A stretch of 17,157 nucleotides of DNA from an uncultured Chlorobiota bacterium (GCA_947311265.1 CAMZKQ010000065.1:1-17157), one strand, 5' to 3'. Counted from the stretch's first letter, positions 7,306 through 16,107 are shown. Made by a program: numbers and translations. The notes: a model not told the origin generated them from the letters alone.

Positions 7306-8496
7306 ATGGCCATATTAATACACCCTAAAAAACAAGAAACCGCAATACTTGTGGGCGTAACCACCCAAAAACAAACCGAAAAACAAACCGAAGAATACCT
7401 TGACGAACTCGCCTTTTTAGCAGAAACAGCAGGTGCAAAAACAGTAAAAATATACACCCAAAAACTAGAAACTCCACATGTAAAAACATTTGTAGGCACA
7501 GGGAAATTTATCGAAATTTGCCAGTATGCCGAAATGCACGAAGTGGATACTATCATTTTTGATGAAGAACTCTCCCCTTCCCAACTGCGTAATATAGAAA
7601 AAGCAGCAAAATGTAAAATACTGGATAGAACCACTTTAATCTTAGATATTTTTGCCGCAAGAGCACAAACAGCAGCCGCCAGCACACAAGTAGAACTCGC
7701 TCAATATCAATACCTACTGCCTCGCCTTACAGGCTTATGGACACATCTGGAACGCCAACGTGGAGGTATCGGCATGCGGGGGCCTGGGGAAAAGGAAATT
7801 GAAACCGATAGGCGTATTATCCGAGATAAAATTTCGCTACTAAAAAAGCAACTTAAAAAAATAGACAGGCAAAAAGCTGTGCAACGCCAAAACCGAAAAG
7901 CACTAGTTCGTGCATCGCTAGTGGGCTACACCAATGCAGGAAAATCAACCCTGATGAACCTACTCAGCAAATCCGATATTTTCGCAGAAAATAAACTTTT
8001 TGCTACCCTAGACACTACCGTTCGGAAGGTAGTTATTGAGAATTTACCTTTTCTAATGTCCGATACAGTAGGATTTATTCGCAAGCTGCCTCACCACCTA
8101 GTGGAATCCTTCAAATCCACACTAGACGAGGTTCGGGAGGCAGATATTCTTATCCACGTAGTGGATATTTCTCACTATAACTTTGAAGAGCAGCTAGAAA
8201 CAGTACAAAAAACCTTGGCAGAAATAGGTGCAGGAGAAAAAAAACAAATCCTTGTTTTTAATAAAATTGATGCCTTTTCCTATACAAAAAAAGAGGACGA
8301 TGATTTAACCCCCTCTACACGAGAAAATGTAAGCCTAGAGGAATTTCAGAAAACATGGTTTGCCAAAGAAAATACACTTTGTGTTTTTATTTCTGCAAAA
8401 AAGAAACAAAATATTGAACGGTTAAAATCAATTCTATACAAGGAAATCAGAGCCATACATCAAGAGCGTTATCCGTACAATAGCTTTTTGTACTAA
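7306..8496 (+). CDS. hflX: GTPase HflX, ribosome-associated
   Basis: This 396-residue GTPase binds the 50S subunit and, in studied bacteria, splits stalled or stress-inactivated 70S ribosomes. The N-terminal HflX domain has the glycine-rich FVGTGKFIEI (62-71) and DTIIFDEELSPSQLRNIE (81-98). It continues with DRTTLILDIFAARA (107-120) and the HflX hallmark QVELAQYQYLLPRL (128-141), followed by RGPGEKEIETDRR (158-170). The G domain shows G1 GYTNAGKST (207-215), the switch I threonines TTV (237-239), G3 DTVGFIRKLP (253-262), G4 NKID (319-322) and G5 SAK (363-365). All motifs are intact and the length is typical. The window's only visible hflX context is a monocistronic one between the glycan run and fumC. 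Confidence 0.95.
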   Translation: MAILIHPKKQETAILVGVTTQKQTEKQTEEYLDELAFLAETAGAKTVKIYTQKLETPHVKTFVGTGKFIEICQYAEMHEVDTIIFDEELSPSQLRNIEKAAKCKILDRTTLILDIFAARAQTAAASTQVELAQYQYLLPRLTGLWTHLERQRGGIGMRGPGEKEIETDRRIIRDKISLLKKQLKKIDRQKAVQRQNRKALVRASLVGYTNAGKSTLMNLLSKSDIFAENKLFATLDTTVRKVVIENLPFLMSDTVGFIRKLPHHLVESFKSTLDEVREADILIHVVDISHYNFEEQLETVQKTLAEIGAGEKKQILVFNKIDAFSYTKKEDDDLTPSTRENVSLEEFQKTWFAKENTLCVFISAKKKQNIERLKSILYKEIRAIHQERYPYNSFLY

Positions 8497-8558
8497 AAAA
8501 AGATACAATTTATGCTCTACAACGTGTTTATAAAAAAATATACATAAAATTATTTTCA

Positions 8559-8566
8559 TACATTTG
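8559..8566 (+). promoter_or_regulatory. Candidate -7 element for fumC
   Basis: TACATTTG matches the Bacteroidota -7 consensus TAnnTTTG exactly, 40 bases before the fumC ATG. No convincing TTG is placed about 20 bases upstream, so the -33 element is weak or absent. Confidence 0.45.
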
Positions 8567-8606
8567 CAAAAAAGTAGTAATTTCCTTAATTTTAATATGA
8601 AAAACA

Positions 8607-10004
8607 ATGAAATTTAGAACAGAACACGACACAATGGGCGACGTAAAAGTACCCGCAGAAAAATATTGGGGAGCTCAAACAGAACGTTCTCGCAATAATT
8701 TTAAAATTGGAGCAGAAGCCTCTATGCCCGAAGAAATTATAACCGCATTTGGCTACCTGAAAAAAGCAGCAGCATTTACAAATTGCGAATTGGGCGTATT
8801 GCCCGAAGAAAAGAAAAACCTAATTGCTCAGGTTTGCGAAGAAATTATTCAAGGGCAACACAAAGGCGAATTTCCCCTTGTTATTTGGCAGACCGGCTCT
8901 GGTACACAGTCCAATATGAATGTTAATGAGGTAGTATCGAACCGAGCACACGTGCTTGCCGGAGGCAAATTGGGCGAAGGCACAAGCCCAATCCACCCCA
9001 ACGACGATGTAAACAAATCGCAGTCCTCCAACGATACCTTCCCAACGGCAATGCACATTGCAGCCTACAAAATGCTTATTGAAACAACACTTCCGGGCAT
9101 CAAAAAACTAAGAAATACACTGGCCGCCAAAGCCGAAGAATTTAAAGGCATAGTAAAAATAGGACGCACCCACTGGATGGACGCTACCCCACTGACTTTG
9201 GGGCAAGAGTTCTCGGGTTACGTTTCGCAACTCGACCACGCATTAATAAGTATTGAAAATACTTTTGCACACCTCTCGGAGCTCGCCCTTGGCGGGACAG
9301 CGGTTGGCACAGGCATCAATACCCCTAAAGGCTATGCCGAATTGGTGGCAAAAAACATTGCCGAGCTCACAGGCTTACCATTTATCACAGGGAAAAATAA
9401 ATTTGAAGGGCTTGCTGCACACGATGCCATCGTAGAGGCATCAGGAGCATTACGCCAAACGGCAGTTAGCCTTATGAAAATTGCGAACGATATTAGAGTA
9501 ATGGCATCAGGCCCACGAAGTGGCATTGGCGAGATTATAATTCCTGCCAACGAGCCGGGCTCTTCCATCATGCCGGGTAAAGTAAACCCGACCCAGGTAG
9601 AGGCACTTACGATGGTATGCACACAAGTAATTGGCAACGATGCAGCTATCGCCGCAGGAGGAATGCAAGGGCATTTTGAGCTCAATGTTTTTAAGCCCGT
9701 TATGATTTACAACTTCCTACAAGCCGCAAGGCTTTTGGGCGATGCCTGCGTTTCTTTTACCGATAATTTGGCGATGGGCATTGAACCTAATGCAGCGGTA
9801 ATTAAAAATAATTTGGATAATTCGCTAATGCTCGTAACGGCTTTGAATACAAAAATAGGCTACGAAAAAGCAGCAAAAATTGCAAAAAAAGCTCACAAAG
9901 AAGGTTCTACGCTAAAAAAAGCAGCGGTAGAATTAGGCTTCCTTACCAAAGAGGAATTTGACCTGTGGGTACGCCCAGAAGACATGATTGGAGCTTTGTC
10001 GTAA
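8607..10004 (+). CDS. fumC: Fumarate hydratase, class II
   Basis: The 465-residue, oxygen-stable, iron-free fumarase interconverts fumarate and (S)-malate in the citric acid cycle. It begins FRTEHDTMGDVKVP and EKYWGAQTERS (19-29), as class II fumarases do. Substrate-site regions are GSGTQSNMNVNEV (97-109), SSNDTFPTAMH (140-150), GRTHWMDATPLTLGQE (186-201, general-acid/base-associated His189) and the flexible loop GSSIMPGKVNPTQ (318-330) with catalytic Ser319. Length matches E. coli FumC (467). Where many homologues have Leu, Phe or Met after the 'GRTH' His, this protein has Trp190, a mild oddity. Aspartase and argininosuccinate lyase share the fold, but the GTQSNMN and GRTH-x-x-DATP forms favour fumarase. 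It stands alone, with a promoter element ahead and a terminator behind. Confidence 0.95.
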   Translation: MKFRTEHDTMGDVKVPAEKYWGAQTERSRNNFKIGAEASMPEEIITAFGYLKKAAAFTNCELGVLPEEKKNLIAQVCEEIIQGQHKGEFPLVIWQTGSGTQSNMNVNEVVSNRAHVLAGGKLGEGTSPIHPNDDVNKSQSSNDTFPTAMHIAAYKMLIETTLPGIKKLRNTLAAKAEEFKGIVKIGRTHWMDATPLTLGQEFSGYVSQLDHALISIENTFAHLSELALGGTAVGTGINTPKGYAELVAKNIAELTGLPFITGKNKFEGLAAHDAIVEASGALRQTAVSLMKIANDIRVMASGPRSGIGEIIIPANEPGSSIMPGKVNPTQVEALTMVCTQVIGNDAAIAAGGMQGHFELNVFKPVMIYNFLQAARLLGDACVSFTDNLAMGIEPNAAVIKNNLDNSLMLVTALNTKIGYEKAAKIAKKAHKEGSTLKKAAVELGFLTKEEFDLWVRPEDMIGALS

Positions 10005-10026
10005 AAATAAAACCATTATCACTTTT

Positions 10027-10079
10027 AAAAATCCCCTAGGACTGAGCATTTTTAAAACCTATCCTTACGGGATTTTTTA
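10027..10079 (+). terminator. Intrinsic terminator after fumC
   Basis: AAAAATCCC (10027-10035) pairs with GGGATTTTT (10069-10077), and inside it AGGA (10038-10041) pairs with TCCT (10062-10065). The hairpin ends in a T-run, beginning 22 bases after the fumC stop. The A-run and T-run make it potentially bidirectional. Confidence 0.6.
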
Positions 10080-10085
10080 CATTTC

Positions 10086-10114
10086 ATCAGCCCCGCATTC
10101 CATACGGGGCTGAT
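10086..10114 (+). terminator. Second, GC-rich hairpin downstream of fumC
   Basis: A perfect 10-bp inverted repeat, ATCAGCCCCG and CGGGGCTGAT, encloses a 9-base loop. It lies 7 bases after the first terminator. Only a broken T-rich tract (TACTATTTATAACTATTTT) follows, so it could be a back-up terminator, an mRNA-end stabiliser or a protein-binding palindrome. I see no other copy in the window. Confidence 0.45.
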
Positions 10115-10177
10115 ACTATTTATAACTATTTTATAAAATAAAGCCTTGCGAGCTAACTACACATACAAAATTTACTG

Positions 10178-10185
10178 TATATTTG
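10178..10185 (+). promoter_or_regulatory. Candidate -7 element for the lipoprotein operon
   Basis: TATATTTG fits the Bacteroidota TAnnTTTG consensus and lies 31 bases before the ATG at 10217. No well-placed -33 TTG is visible: the nearest upstream, at 10146-10148, is too far away. Confidence 0.45.
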
Positions 10186-10216
10186 CAACACACTAAAAAT
10201 ACCTCACAAATATACA

Positions 10217-13072
10217 ATGAAAACTAAATTAGCCTTTTGGGGATTTCTAACGAGCATAATTTTCGCCTACTCCTGTGCCCAAGTAGGCACACTTACTGGT
10301 GGCGATAAGGATACCAAACCGCCTGTAATGGTAGGCAGCAAACCTTTTAATAAATCTGTAAAGTTTAAAGGAAAAAAAATAATTATTGCTTTTGATGAGT
10401 ATTTTGAACTCAATAATATACAAGAAGAATTTGTAAGTTCGCCACCACTTGCCAAAATGCCCGAATTTATTATTCGGGGCAGAAAACTAATCATAAAATT
10501 AAAATCTCCCCTTAAAGATTCCACTACATACAGCTTTTTATTCGGAAATGCGGTACAAGATTATCACGAACGCAACCCTGCCCAAAATTTTCGCTTTGTT
10601 TTTTCCACAGGAAAAAGTATTGATACCATGGCTGTATCTGGGCGAGTAGCCGATGCACAAACCTTAATGCCTAGTACACAAACTTTTGTTATGGCATACA
10701 ACACTTTTGAAGATTCAGTGCCTTTTAAAAGCCGCCCAACTTATATTTGCAAAACCGACTCGGCGGGGCATTTTAAGCTCGACTATATTAAAGCCGGAAA
10801 ATATAAATTATTTGCTCTTCAAGATGCCAATACCGACCTCATTTTTAATATGCCAGAAGAGAAAATTGCTTACCTGGACAGCTTAATTGTCCCCAAAGCA
10901 AGTAGCAAAATTACCATAGATACCTTAAAGGCTGGCACCGAACTCCGCCACCCTGAAACCAACCAAGTTATTGATACTTTATCCAACGACTCTATAATAA
11001 TTTCCAACCGAGTACGTTATACTCCTGATAACATAAAACTTTTTTCCTACCAAGAAGACCGCCTGCCCCAGTATATTACCGAATTTAAACGGGTGGAGAG
11101 AGTAAAGTGTTCCTTTATTTTTAATAAACCACAACAAAAGGTACAATGGCAATGTTTAAGCCCAAAGGTAAATAAAACTGACTTTTTAGAAGATATTTCA
11201 ATAAATAAAGACACCGTTTTACTTTGGGTTCTAAACGATAATGTCCGTAAAATGGATAGCCTACTTTTTAAATTTTCGTACATAAATAAAGACTCCCTGG
11301 GTAATAATACTACCGATACAGATAGCCTTTTGCTTATCTATTCCAAACCAACAGCTAAAAACGGAGAAGAAATTATTACTAAAACAGACAGCTTACCAAG
11401 CACTTATGCAGAAATAAAAATAGGCCAACCGACCTTAGGTATTGGGAAGAATTTTTGGGTGCAGAGCAAATACCCAATCCTAAAACTTGATACCTCTAAA
11501 ATTAAAATGTATAGAACAATTGACACGCTGGTAGCAGATAGAAAATCGCAAGCCCTACTTATGGCACAACGCACCGATGCGGATAAATTATTTTTCGTAT
11601 TTAAACGCCCGCTAGTAAACGAATTTCGCTTGCAGCCAGTTAATTTTACAGCTAAAAACAATTGGTACACCACAAAATATAGCAAAAATAGAGATACTAT
11701 AACCTGTAAAATAACAGCCACTAATTTACACAAAAAAGATAGCCTCCGCATTTTAGTACACTACGATAATAACTTCTATCTCAATGAAATACAACATTTC
11801 AAGGACACTACATGGCTCTCCCCCATTGCACTAGAATTGAGCCAAGTAATTCGTAATAGCCCAGACACTCTATACCTTAAATTTAACAAACCCATAGGCA
11901 ACTCATATAAAATTGGAGTCGAAGGCGAACCTTATAACAGTACTAATTTTAAGGTACTATCCTCGCCAGAAAACCCAACTGCAAAAGTACTAATTACCAA
12001 TAGAAATTTACGCAACAAAAACCAACTCAAACTCACCTTTAATATTTTTGATAAAACCGACTCGCTAGGCAATACCACTTACTTTAAGGATACCGTAAAG
12101 GCCAATTTTATACCCATTGACACCAAGCTAATAAAGTACCAACGCTACAAAAAAGACAAACTATTTCTTGTCTTTAATCAGGCACACAATAAAAAAATAC
12201 AACTCAAACCAAACAACTTCAAAGCCCTTGGTAGCTGGTTTGAGCAAACAAGAAATACCACCAACGATACTTTTCAAATTAAAATTACCAATACTGATAT
12301 TGCAAAACTAGACACTCTAAAATTTACACTAGCATACACTTTTTTTAATAAAACAAAAAAAGATACTACCATAACAATCCCATTAATTTTGCCCCTAAAA
12401 AAAATAAAAAAACAACGCAAGAAAAATCGGAAGCAGAAAAAAGAAAATCTATTTAATGTCGAAGTAAACGTTCCTATACCATTTAGTTTTTATCAAGATA
12501 CTATAAAAATGCAAAAATTCTTTGCGAAAACAAGCTGGCAACCAGAAGCAAAATTTAAACTAGAGCTTGATAGTATGGCCTTTATAAACATATTTGGAAA
12601 TTACAATAAAGAAAAAAGTACAAAAATAACTGTACGAAAAGAAGATTATTATGGGCATCTAAATGTAAATATTACTAACCTTAGCACTGTTGCAACGCCC
12701 CTATTTTACAACTCCACAGCAGATAGTACTACTACTACAAGCAATGAAAAACTACCTGATGGGCAAGTTATTGTACAACTTGTAAATAAAAAAGAACAAG
12801 TCGTAAAAGAACTTAAAATTACAGAAAATAAAAACATTAGCTTCTCGCATATCGTCCCAGCGAACTATACACTACGCTTATTTTACGATAAAAATAATAA
12901 CGGAAAATACGACCAAGGCGATTACCTAAACCACAAACAACCCGAAAGAACACTCTACTACACCGACCCCATAGAAGTGAAAGCTAAATGGGAAGCCGAG
13001 CTAGAATGGTCTATCTTCTACACCGAAAGAAAAATCCCTGTAAAGAAAAAAAGAAAAAAGAAAAAACGATAG
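10217..13072 (+). CDS. Large Ig-like (Big_5) lipoprotein with internal repeats
   Basis: This 951-residue surface protein begins with a short signal peptide ending AYSC, so lipidation at Cys20 is likely. After Cys20 comes TGGDKDTKPPV (27-37), then SKPFNKSVKFKGKKIIIAFD and FRFVFSTG (125-132). That is the N-terminal Big_5 Ig-like domain common in Bacteroidota lipoproteins of unknown function, which are usually nearer 500-600 residues. A carboxypeptidase-regulatory-like beta domain follows (about 138-222). Two clearly related modules lie at about 456-516 and 647-707 (DKLFxVF, LxPxNFxA, KITxT), and weaker relatives at 295-357 and 549-615. A basic linker (728-742) and a basic tail (KKKRKKKKR, 943-951) are odd for an exported protein. 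DKNNNGKYDQGDY (891-903) resembles a calcium-binding DxNxNG loop. Its function is unknown. rnr starts 42 bases downstream, probably in the same operon. Confidence 0.8.
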   Translation: MKTKLAFWGFLTSIIFAYSCAQVGTLTGGDKDTKPPVMVGSKPFNKSVKFKGKKIIIAFDEYFELNNIQEEFVSSPPLAKMPEFIIRGRKLIIKLKSPLKDSTTYSFLFGNAVQDYHERNPAQNFRFVFSTGKSIDTMAVSGRVADAQTLMPSTQTFVMAYNTFEDSVPFKSRPTYICKTDSAGHFKLDYIKAGKYKLFALQDANTDLIFNMPEEKIAYLDSLIVPKASSKITIDTLKAGTELRHPETNQVIDTLSNDSIIISNRVRYTPDNIKLFSYQEDRLPQYITEFKRVERVKCSFIFNKPQQKVQWQCLSPKVNKTDFLEDISINKDTVLLWVLNDNVRKMDSLLFKFSYINKDSLGNNTTDTDSLLLIYSKPTAKNGEEIITKTDSLPSTYAEIKIGQPTLGIGKNFWVQSKYPILKLDTSKIKMYRTIDTLVADRKSQALLMAQRTDADKLFFVFKRPLVNEFRLQPVNFTAKNNWYTTKYSKNRDTITCKITATNLHKKDSLRILVHYDNNFYLNEIQHFKDTTWLSPIALELSQVIRNSPDTLYLKFNKPIGNSYKIGVEGEPYNSTNFKVLSSPENPTAKVLITNRNLRNKNQLKLTFNIFDKTDSLGNTTYFKDTVKANFIPIDTKLIKYQRYKKDKLFLVFNQAHNKKIQLKPNNFKALGSWFEQTRNTTNDTFQIKITNTDIAKLDTLKFTLAYTFFNKTKKDTTITIPLILPLKKIKKQRKKNRKQKKENLFNVEVNVPIPFSFYQDTIKMQKFFAKTSWQPEAKFKLELDSMAFINIFGNYNKEKSTKITVRKEDYYGHLNVNITNLSTVATPLFYNSTADSTTTTSNEKLPDGQVIVQLVNKKEQVVKELKITENKNISFSHIVPANYTLRLFYDKNNNGKYDQGDYLNHKQPERTLYYTDPIEVKAKWEAELEWSIFYTERKIPVKKKRKKKKR

Positions 13073-13114
13073 CTTAAAACTAAATCAACTACAAGAATTA
13101 ACAAACAAATAAAA

Positions 13115-15271
13115 ATGTCAAAAAAAAGGAAACAAAAAAAACGAGGCAACAAACAGCCTGCACACAATAGAAAATCAATATCAAAATACATTTTAGACGT
13201 GATGCGAAATGCACCAAACTCTGCATTCAACTATAAACAAATAGCAAAAAAACTAGAAATAAAAACACAAAAAGAACGCACTCTTATTGTTGATGTACTC
13301 TACCAACTTGCCGAAAACGACCAAATAAAAGAAATACATAGAGGCAAATTTAAAATAAACCAAGCCAACACAATCCTTACCGGTAAAATTGATATGACAC
13401 GCAGCGGTGCAGCTTATTTAATAGTTAAAGGTAGCGACGAAGATGTTTTTATAGCTCAAAAAGATATGCACCACGCCCTACATGGCGATACCGTAAGCAT
13501 AACAATATGGCGGAGGAAAAGAAAAAAACAATCACAAGGCGAAGTAATTGAAATCCTGAAAAAAGCAAGAACAAAATTTGGAGGCACAGTATTAATCTCA
13601 AAAAATTACGCCTTTGTAGAAACCGCAGACATGAAAATGCCTTACGATATTTTTATCCCACTTAAAAACCTAAACGGGGCAAAAAATGGACAAAAAGTAT
13701 TAGCAGAAATTACCCAATGGGAAAGAAAAGCAAAAAACCCAACAGGTAAAATTACAGATATTCTTGGAAATGCTGGTGAAAATAATGCAGAAATGCACGC
13801 CATCTTAGCCGAATTTAATTTGCCATATACTTTCCCAAAAGAGTTAGATGCAGAGGCAGAAAAAATAGATGCAGGAATTACACCAGAAGAAATTGCAAAG
13901 CGTAAAGACTTTAGAGCAGTAACAACAATTACCATCGACCCAAAAGATGCCAAAGATTTCGACGATGCACTCTCTTACAGAAAACTAGAAAACGGCAACA
14001 CAGAAATAGGCGTACACATTGCAGACGTTACCCACTACGTGCAACCACACACAGCAATTGAAGCCGAAGCACAAGAACGTGCAACCTCTGTTTACCTTGT
14101 AGATAGAACAATACCGATGTTGCCAGAACGCCTTTCCAACGGCATTTGCTCCCTTCGCCCCAACGAAGAAAAATTATGCTATTCCGCTGTCTTTGAGCTA
14201 GATAGCAATGCAAAAATAAAAAAACAATGGATAGGTCGCACCGTAATTAACTCCAACAGGCGATTTACCTACGAAGAAGCACAAGAAATTATCGAAACCG
14301 GAGAAGGCGACTTTGCCCAAGAAGTTTTAGCCATGGATAAGCTCGCAAAACTGCTCCGAAAAGACCGCTTTAAAGGCGGCTCAATTTCTTTTGACCGTGT
14401 GGAGGTTCGGTTCAATATTGATGAAAAAGGCGTACCCACTTCAGTTTATTTTAAAGAATCAAAAGATGCCAATAAACTCATTGAAGAGTTTATGCTACTT
14501 GCCAACCGCAGAACAGCCGCATTAATTGGCGACACAGGAAAGACTCCTAAAACCTTTGTTTACCGTGTGCACGATGAACCAGATATTGAAAAATTACACA
14601 CCTTTAACAACTTCATAAAACGCTACGGCTACAAAATGGAACTCGGTAGCACAGGGCAAATTACAAAATCGCTCAACAACTTACTGGGCAATGTAAAAGG
14701 CAAAGCCGAGCAAAATGCAGTAGAGCAACTCGCCATTCGCTCCATGGCAAAAGCCGAATATACGACCGAAAATATTGGACATTACGGGCTAGGATTTAAG
14801 TTTTACTCCCACTTCACCTCACCAATTCGTCGCTACCCAGACATGATGGTACACCGCCTACTTACTCGCTATTTAGAGAAAGGAAATTCCGAATCCAAAG
14901 AAAAAATAGAAGACCTATGCAAGCACTCCTCCGATATGGAAAACCGTGCAGCAAAAGCAGAACGCGCTTCGATAAAGTACAAACAAGTTGAATTTATGAG
15001 TGAGCGTTTAGGCTATATTTTCGATGCCGTAATTACTGGCGTTGCCGAGCACGGCATATATGCCGAAATTGAAGAAAATAAAATTGAAGGTATGATTTCC
15101 ATGCGGGACATGGACGATGACTACTACGTTTTTCATGAAAAGAATTACTGCATTACTGGAGAAAGGTCTAAAAAAAGTTACACACTTGGCGATAAAATTA
15201 AAATTCAAATTATCCGTGCCGATATTCAAAAACGAAGGCTCGACTTTATGCTTGCCGAAGAGGCACTCTAA
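13115..15271 (+). CDS. rnr: Ribonuclease R (RNB-family 3'-5' exoribonuclease)
   Basis: The 718-residue enzyme degrades structured RNA from the 3' end to di- or trinucleotides, in mRNA and rRNA turnover. Domains in order: a short basic tail (MSKKRKQKKRGNKQ), a winged-helix-like segment (about 21-82), two cold-shock-type OB domains (about 85-215), the RNB catalytic domain (about 260-590) and an S1 RNA-binding domain (about 645-715). The active site is TIDPKDAKDFDDAL (273-286), with the metal-binding acids Asp275, Asp281, Asp283 and Asp284. HIADVTHYV (301-309), PMLPERLSNGICSL (334-347) and HFTSPIRRYPD are further family signatures. It lacks the long basic C-terminal tail of E. coli RNase R (813 residues), as is usual in Bacteroidota. 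A MazG-like gene starts 11 bases after its stop. Confidence 0.95.
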   Translation: MSKKRKQKKRGNKQPAHNRKSISKYILDVMRNAPNSAFNYKQIAKKLEIKTQKERTLIVDVLYQLAENDQIKEIHRGKFKINQANTILTGKIDMTRSGAAYLIVKGSDEDVFIAQKDMHHALHGDTVSITIWRRKRKKQSQGEVIEILKKARTKFGGTVLISKNYAFVETADMKMPYDIFIPLKNLNGAKNGQKVLAEITQWERKAKNPTGKITDILGNAGENNAEMHAILAEFNLPYTFPKELDAEAEKIDAGITPEEIAKRKDFRAVTTITIDPKDAKDFDDALSYRKLENGNTEIGVHIADVTHYVQPHTAIEAEAQERATSVYLVDRTIPMLPERLSNGICSLRPNEEKLCYSAVFELDSNAKIKKQWIGRTVINSNRRFTYEEAQEIIETGEGDFAQEVLAMDKLAKLLRKDRFKGGSISFDRVEVRFNIDEKGVPTSVYFKESKDANKLIEEFMLLANRRTAALIGDTGKTPKTFVYRVHDEPDIEKLHTFNNFIKRYGYKMELGSTGQITKSLNNLLGNVKGKAEQNAVEQLAIRSMAKAEYTTENIGHYGLGFKFYSHFTSPIRRYPDMMVHRLLTRYLEKGNSESKEKIEDLCKHSSDMENRAAKAERASIKYKQVEFMSERLGYIFDAVITGVAEHGIYAEIEENKIEGMISMRDMDDDYYVFHEKNYCITGERSKKSYTLGDKIKIQIIRADIQKRRLDFMLAEEAL

Positions 15272-15282
15272 AAAAACAAAAA

Positions 15283-15621
15283 ATGACCATAAACCAAGCA
15301 CAAGAAGAAGTCGATAAATGGATAAAAAAATACGGCGTTCGTTACTTTAATGAACTAACTAACATGGCAATACTCACCGAAGAGGTAGGAGAACTTGCCC
15401 GTATTTTTTCTCGAAAATTTGGCGAGCAATCCTACAAAGCCTCTGATAAAAATATGAATTTAGAAGACGAAATGGCAGACGTACTTTTTGTGCTTATCTG
15501 CATGGCAAACCAAACAGGGGTAGATTTAGCCACTGCTCTTGAAAATAATTTACAAAAAAAAACAGCACGAGATAAAAACCGTCATGCTGCTAATCATAAA
15601 CTGAAAGCTCCTAAAAAATAA
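15283..15621 (+). CDS. MazG-like nucleotide pyrophosphohydrolase
   Basis: The 112-residue, all-alpha NTP pyrophosphohydrolase would cleave a nucleoside triphosphate, or a modified one, to the monophosphate and pyrophosphate. The magnesium-binding pairs are EEVGE (33-37, ExxE) and EDEMAD (61-66, ExxD), on adjacent helices, the typical arrangement of single-domain MazG-like proteins. It is much shorter than two-domain E. coli MazG (263 residues), so it probably forms dimers or tetramers. The C-terminus (KKTARDKNRHAANHKLKAPKK) is basic and probably disordered. It lies 11 bases after rnr and probably shares its transcript, which fits a nucleotide-pool cleaning role beside RNA decay. The substrate is not predictable from the sequence. 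Its stop is 5 bases from the stop of the convergent moaE gene. Confidence 0.85.
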   Translation: MTINQAQEEVDKWIKKYGVRYFNELTNMAILTEEVGELARIFSRKFGEQSYKASDKNMNLEDEMADVLFVLICMANQTGVDLATALENNLQKKTARDKNRHAANHKLKAPKK

Positions 15622-15626
15622 CGCCT

Positions 15627-16064
15627 TTAAAGTGGGTCATTTTCTCGCCAGCGGGTTTCGCTATTTTCAAAGGCTTCATTTTTCCAAATAGGCACATGTT
15701 CCTTTATCAAATCTACGGTTTCCGAGCAGGCTTGGCGAGGCTCTTTTCGGTGTCCGCCAGAAATCATAACAAAGAGAGAGTTCTCTCCTGCTTTAACTAA
15801 ACCTGTACTGTGCAACATGGTAACTTGCTGAACATCAGGAAATTTATTCATAATTTTAATTTTAATTTCCTCAAAAGCAATGTTTGCCATTTCGGCGTAA
15901 GCCGAATAAGTAATTGAGGCGACAGTATTTTTATCTGCCTTATCATCTCTTACTTGCCCCAAGAAAATGGCATGCCCTCCCCTACTTTTAAATTGGGCTT
16001 GCTCGTTAATATATTTTGCTACGGTATCCCCTTTTACTGGACCTTCTATTAAATAATTTTCCAT
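15627..16064 (-). CDS. moaE: Molybdopterin synthase, catalytic subunit MoaE
   Basis: This 145-residue large subunit of molybdopterin synthase inserts two sulfurs, brought as MoaD thiocarboxylate, into cyclic pyranopterin monophosphate to give molybdopterin. Family landmarks are GGHAIFLGQVRDD (29-41), ITYSAYAEMA (51-60), the substrate-binding GGHRKEPRQAC (103-113) and VDLIKEHVPIWKNEAF (117-132). Lys121 and Lys128 line up with the catalytic lysines 119 and 126 of E. coli MoaE. The ATG at 16064 gives the expected N-terminus and normal length. It is the last gene of the mobA-moaD-moaE run, 43 bases after moaD, and converges on the MazG-like gene. No terminator fits into the 5-base gap. Confidence 0.93.
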   Translation of the reverse strand: MENYLIEGPVKGDTVAKYINEQAQFKSRGGHAIFLGQVRDDKADKNTVASITYSAYAEMANIAFEEIKIKIMNKFPDVQQVTMLHSTGLVKAGENSLFVMISGGHRKEPRQACSETVDLIKEHVPIWKNEAFENSETRWRENDPL

Positions 16065-16107
16065 TAAGCTGTTTTTTTATTTATTATTTTTTTTCGTTAG
16101 CACAAAA

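Noticed and set aside
7176..7685. 169-codon open frame on the minus strand across the start of hflX
   Set aside because: It covers the end of the sulfotransferase, a promoter and the conserved start of hflX; its composition is that of an antisense shadow.
9332..9685. 117-codon minus-strand frame inside fumC
   Set aside because: It is antisense to the most conserved part of fumarase and has no independent evidence.
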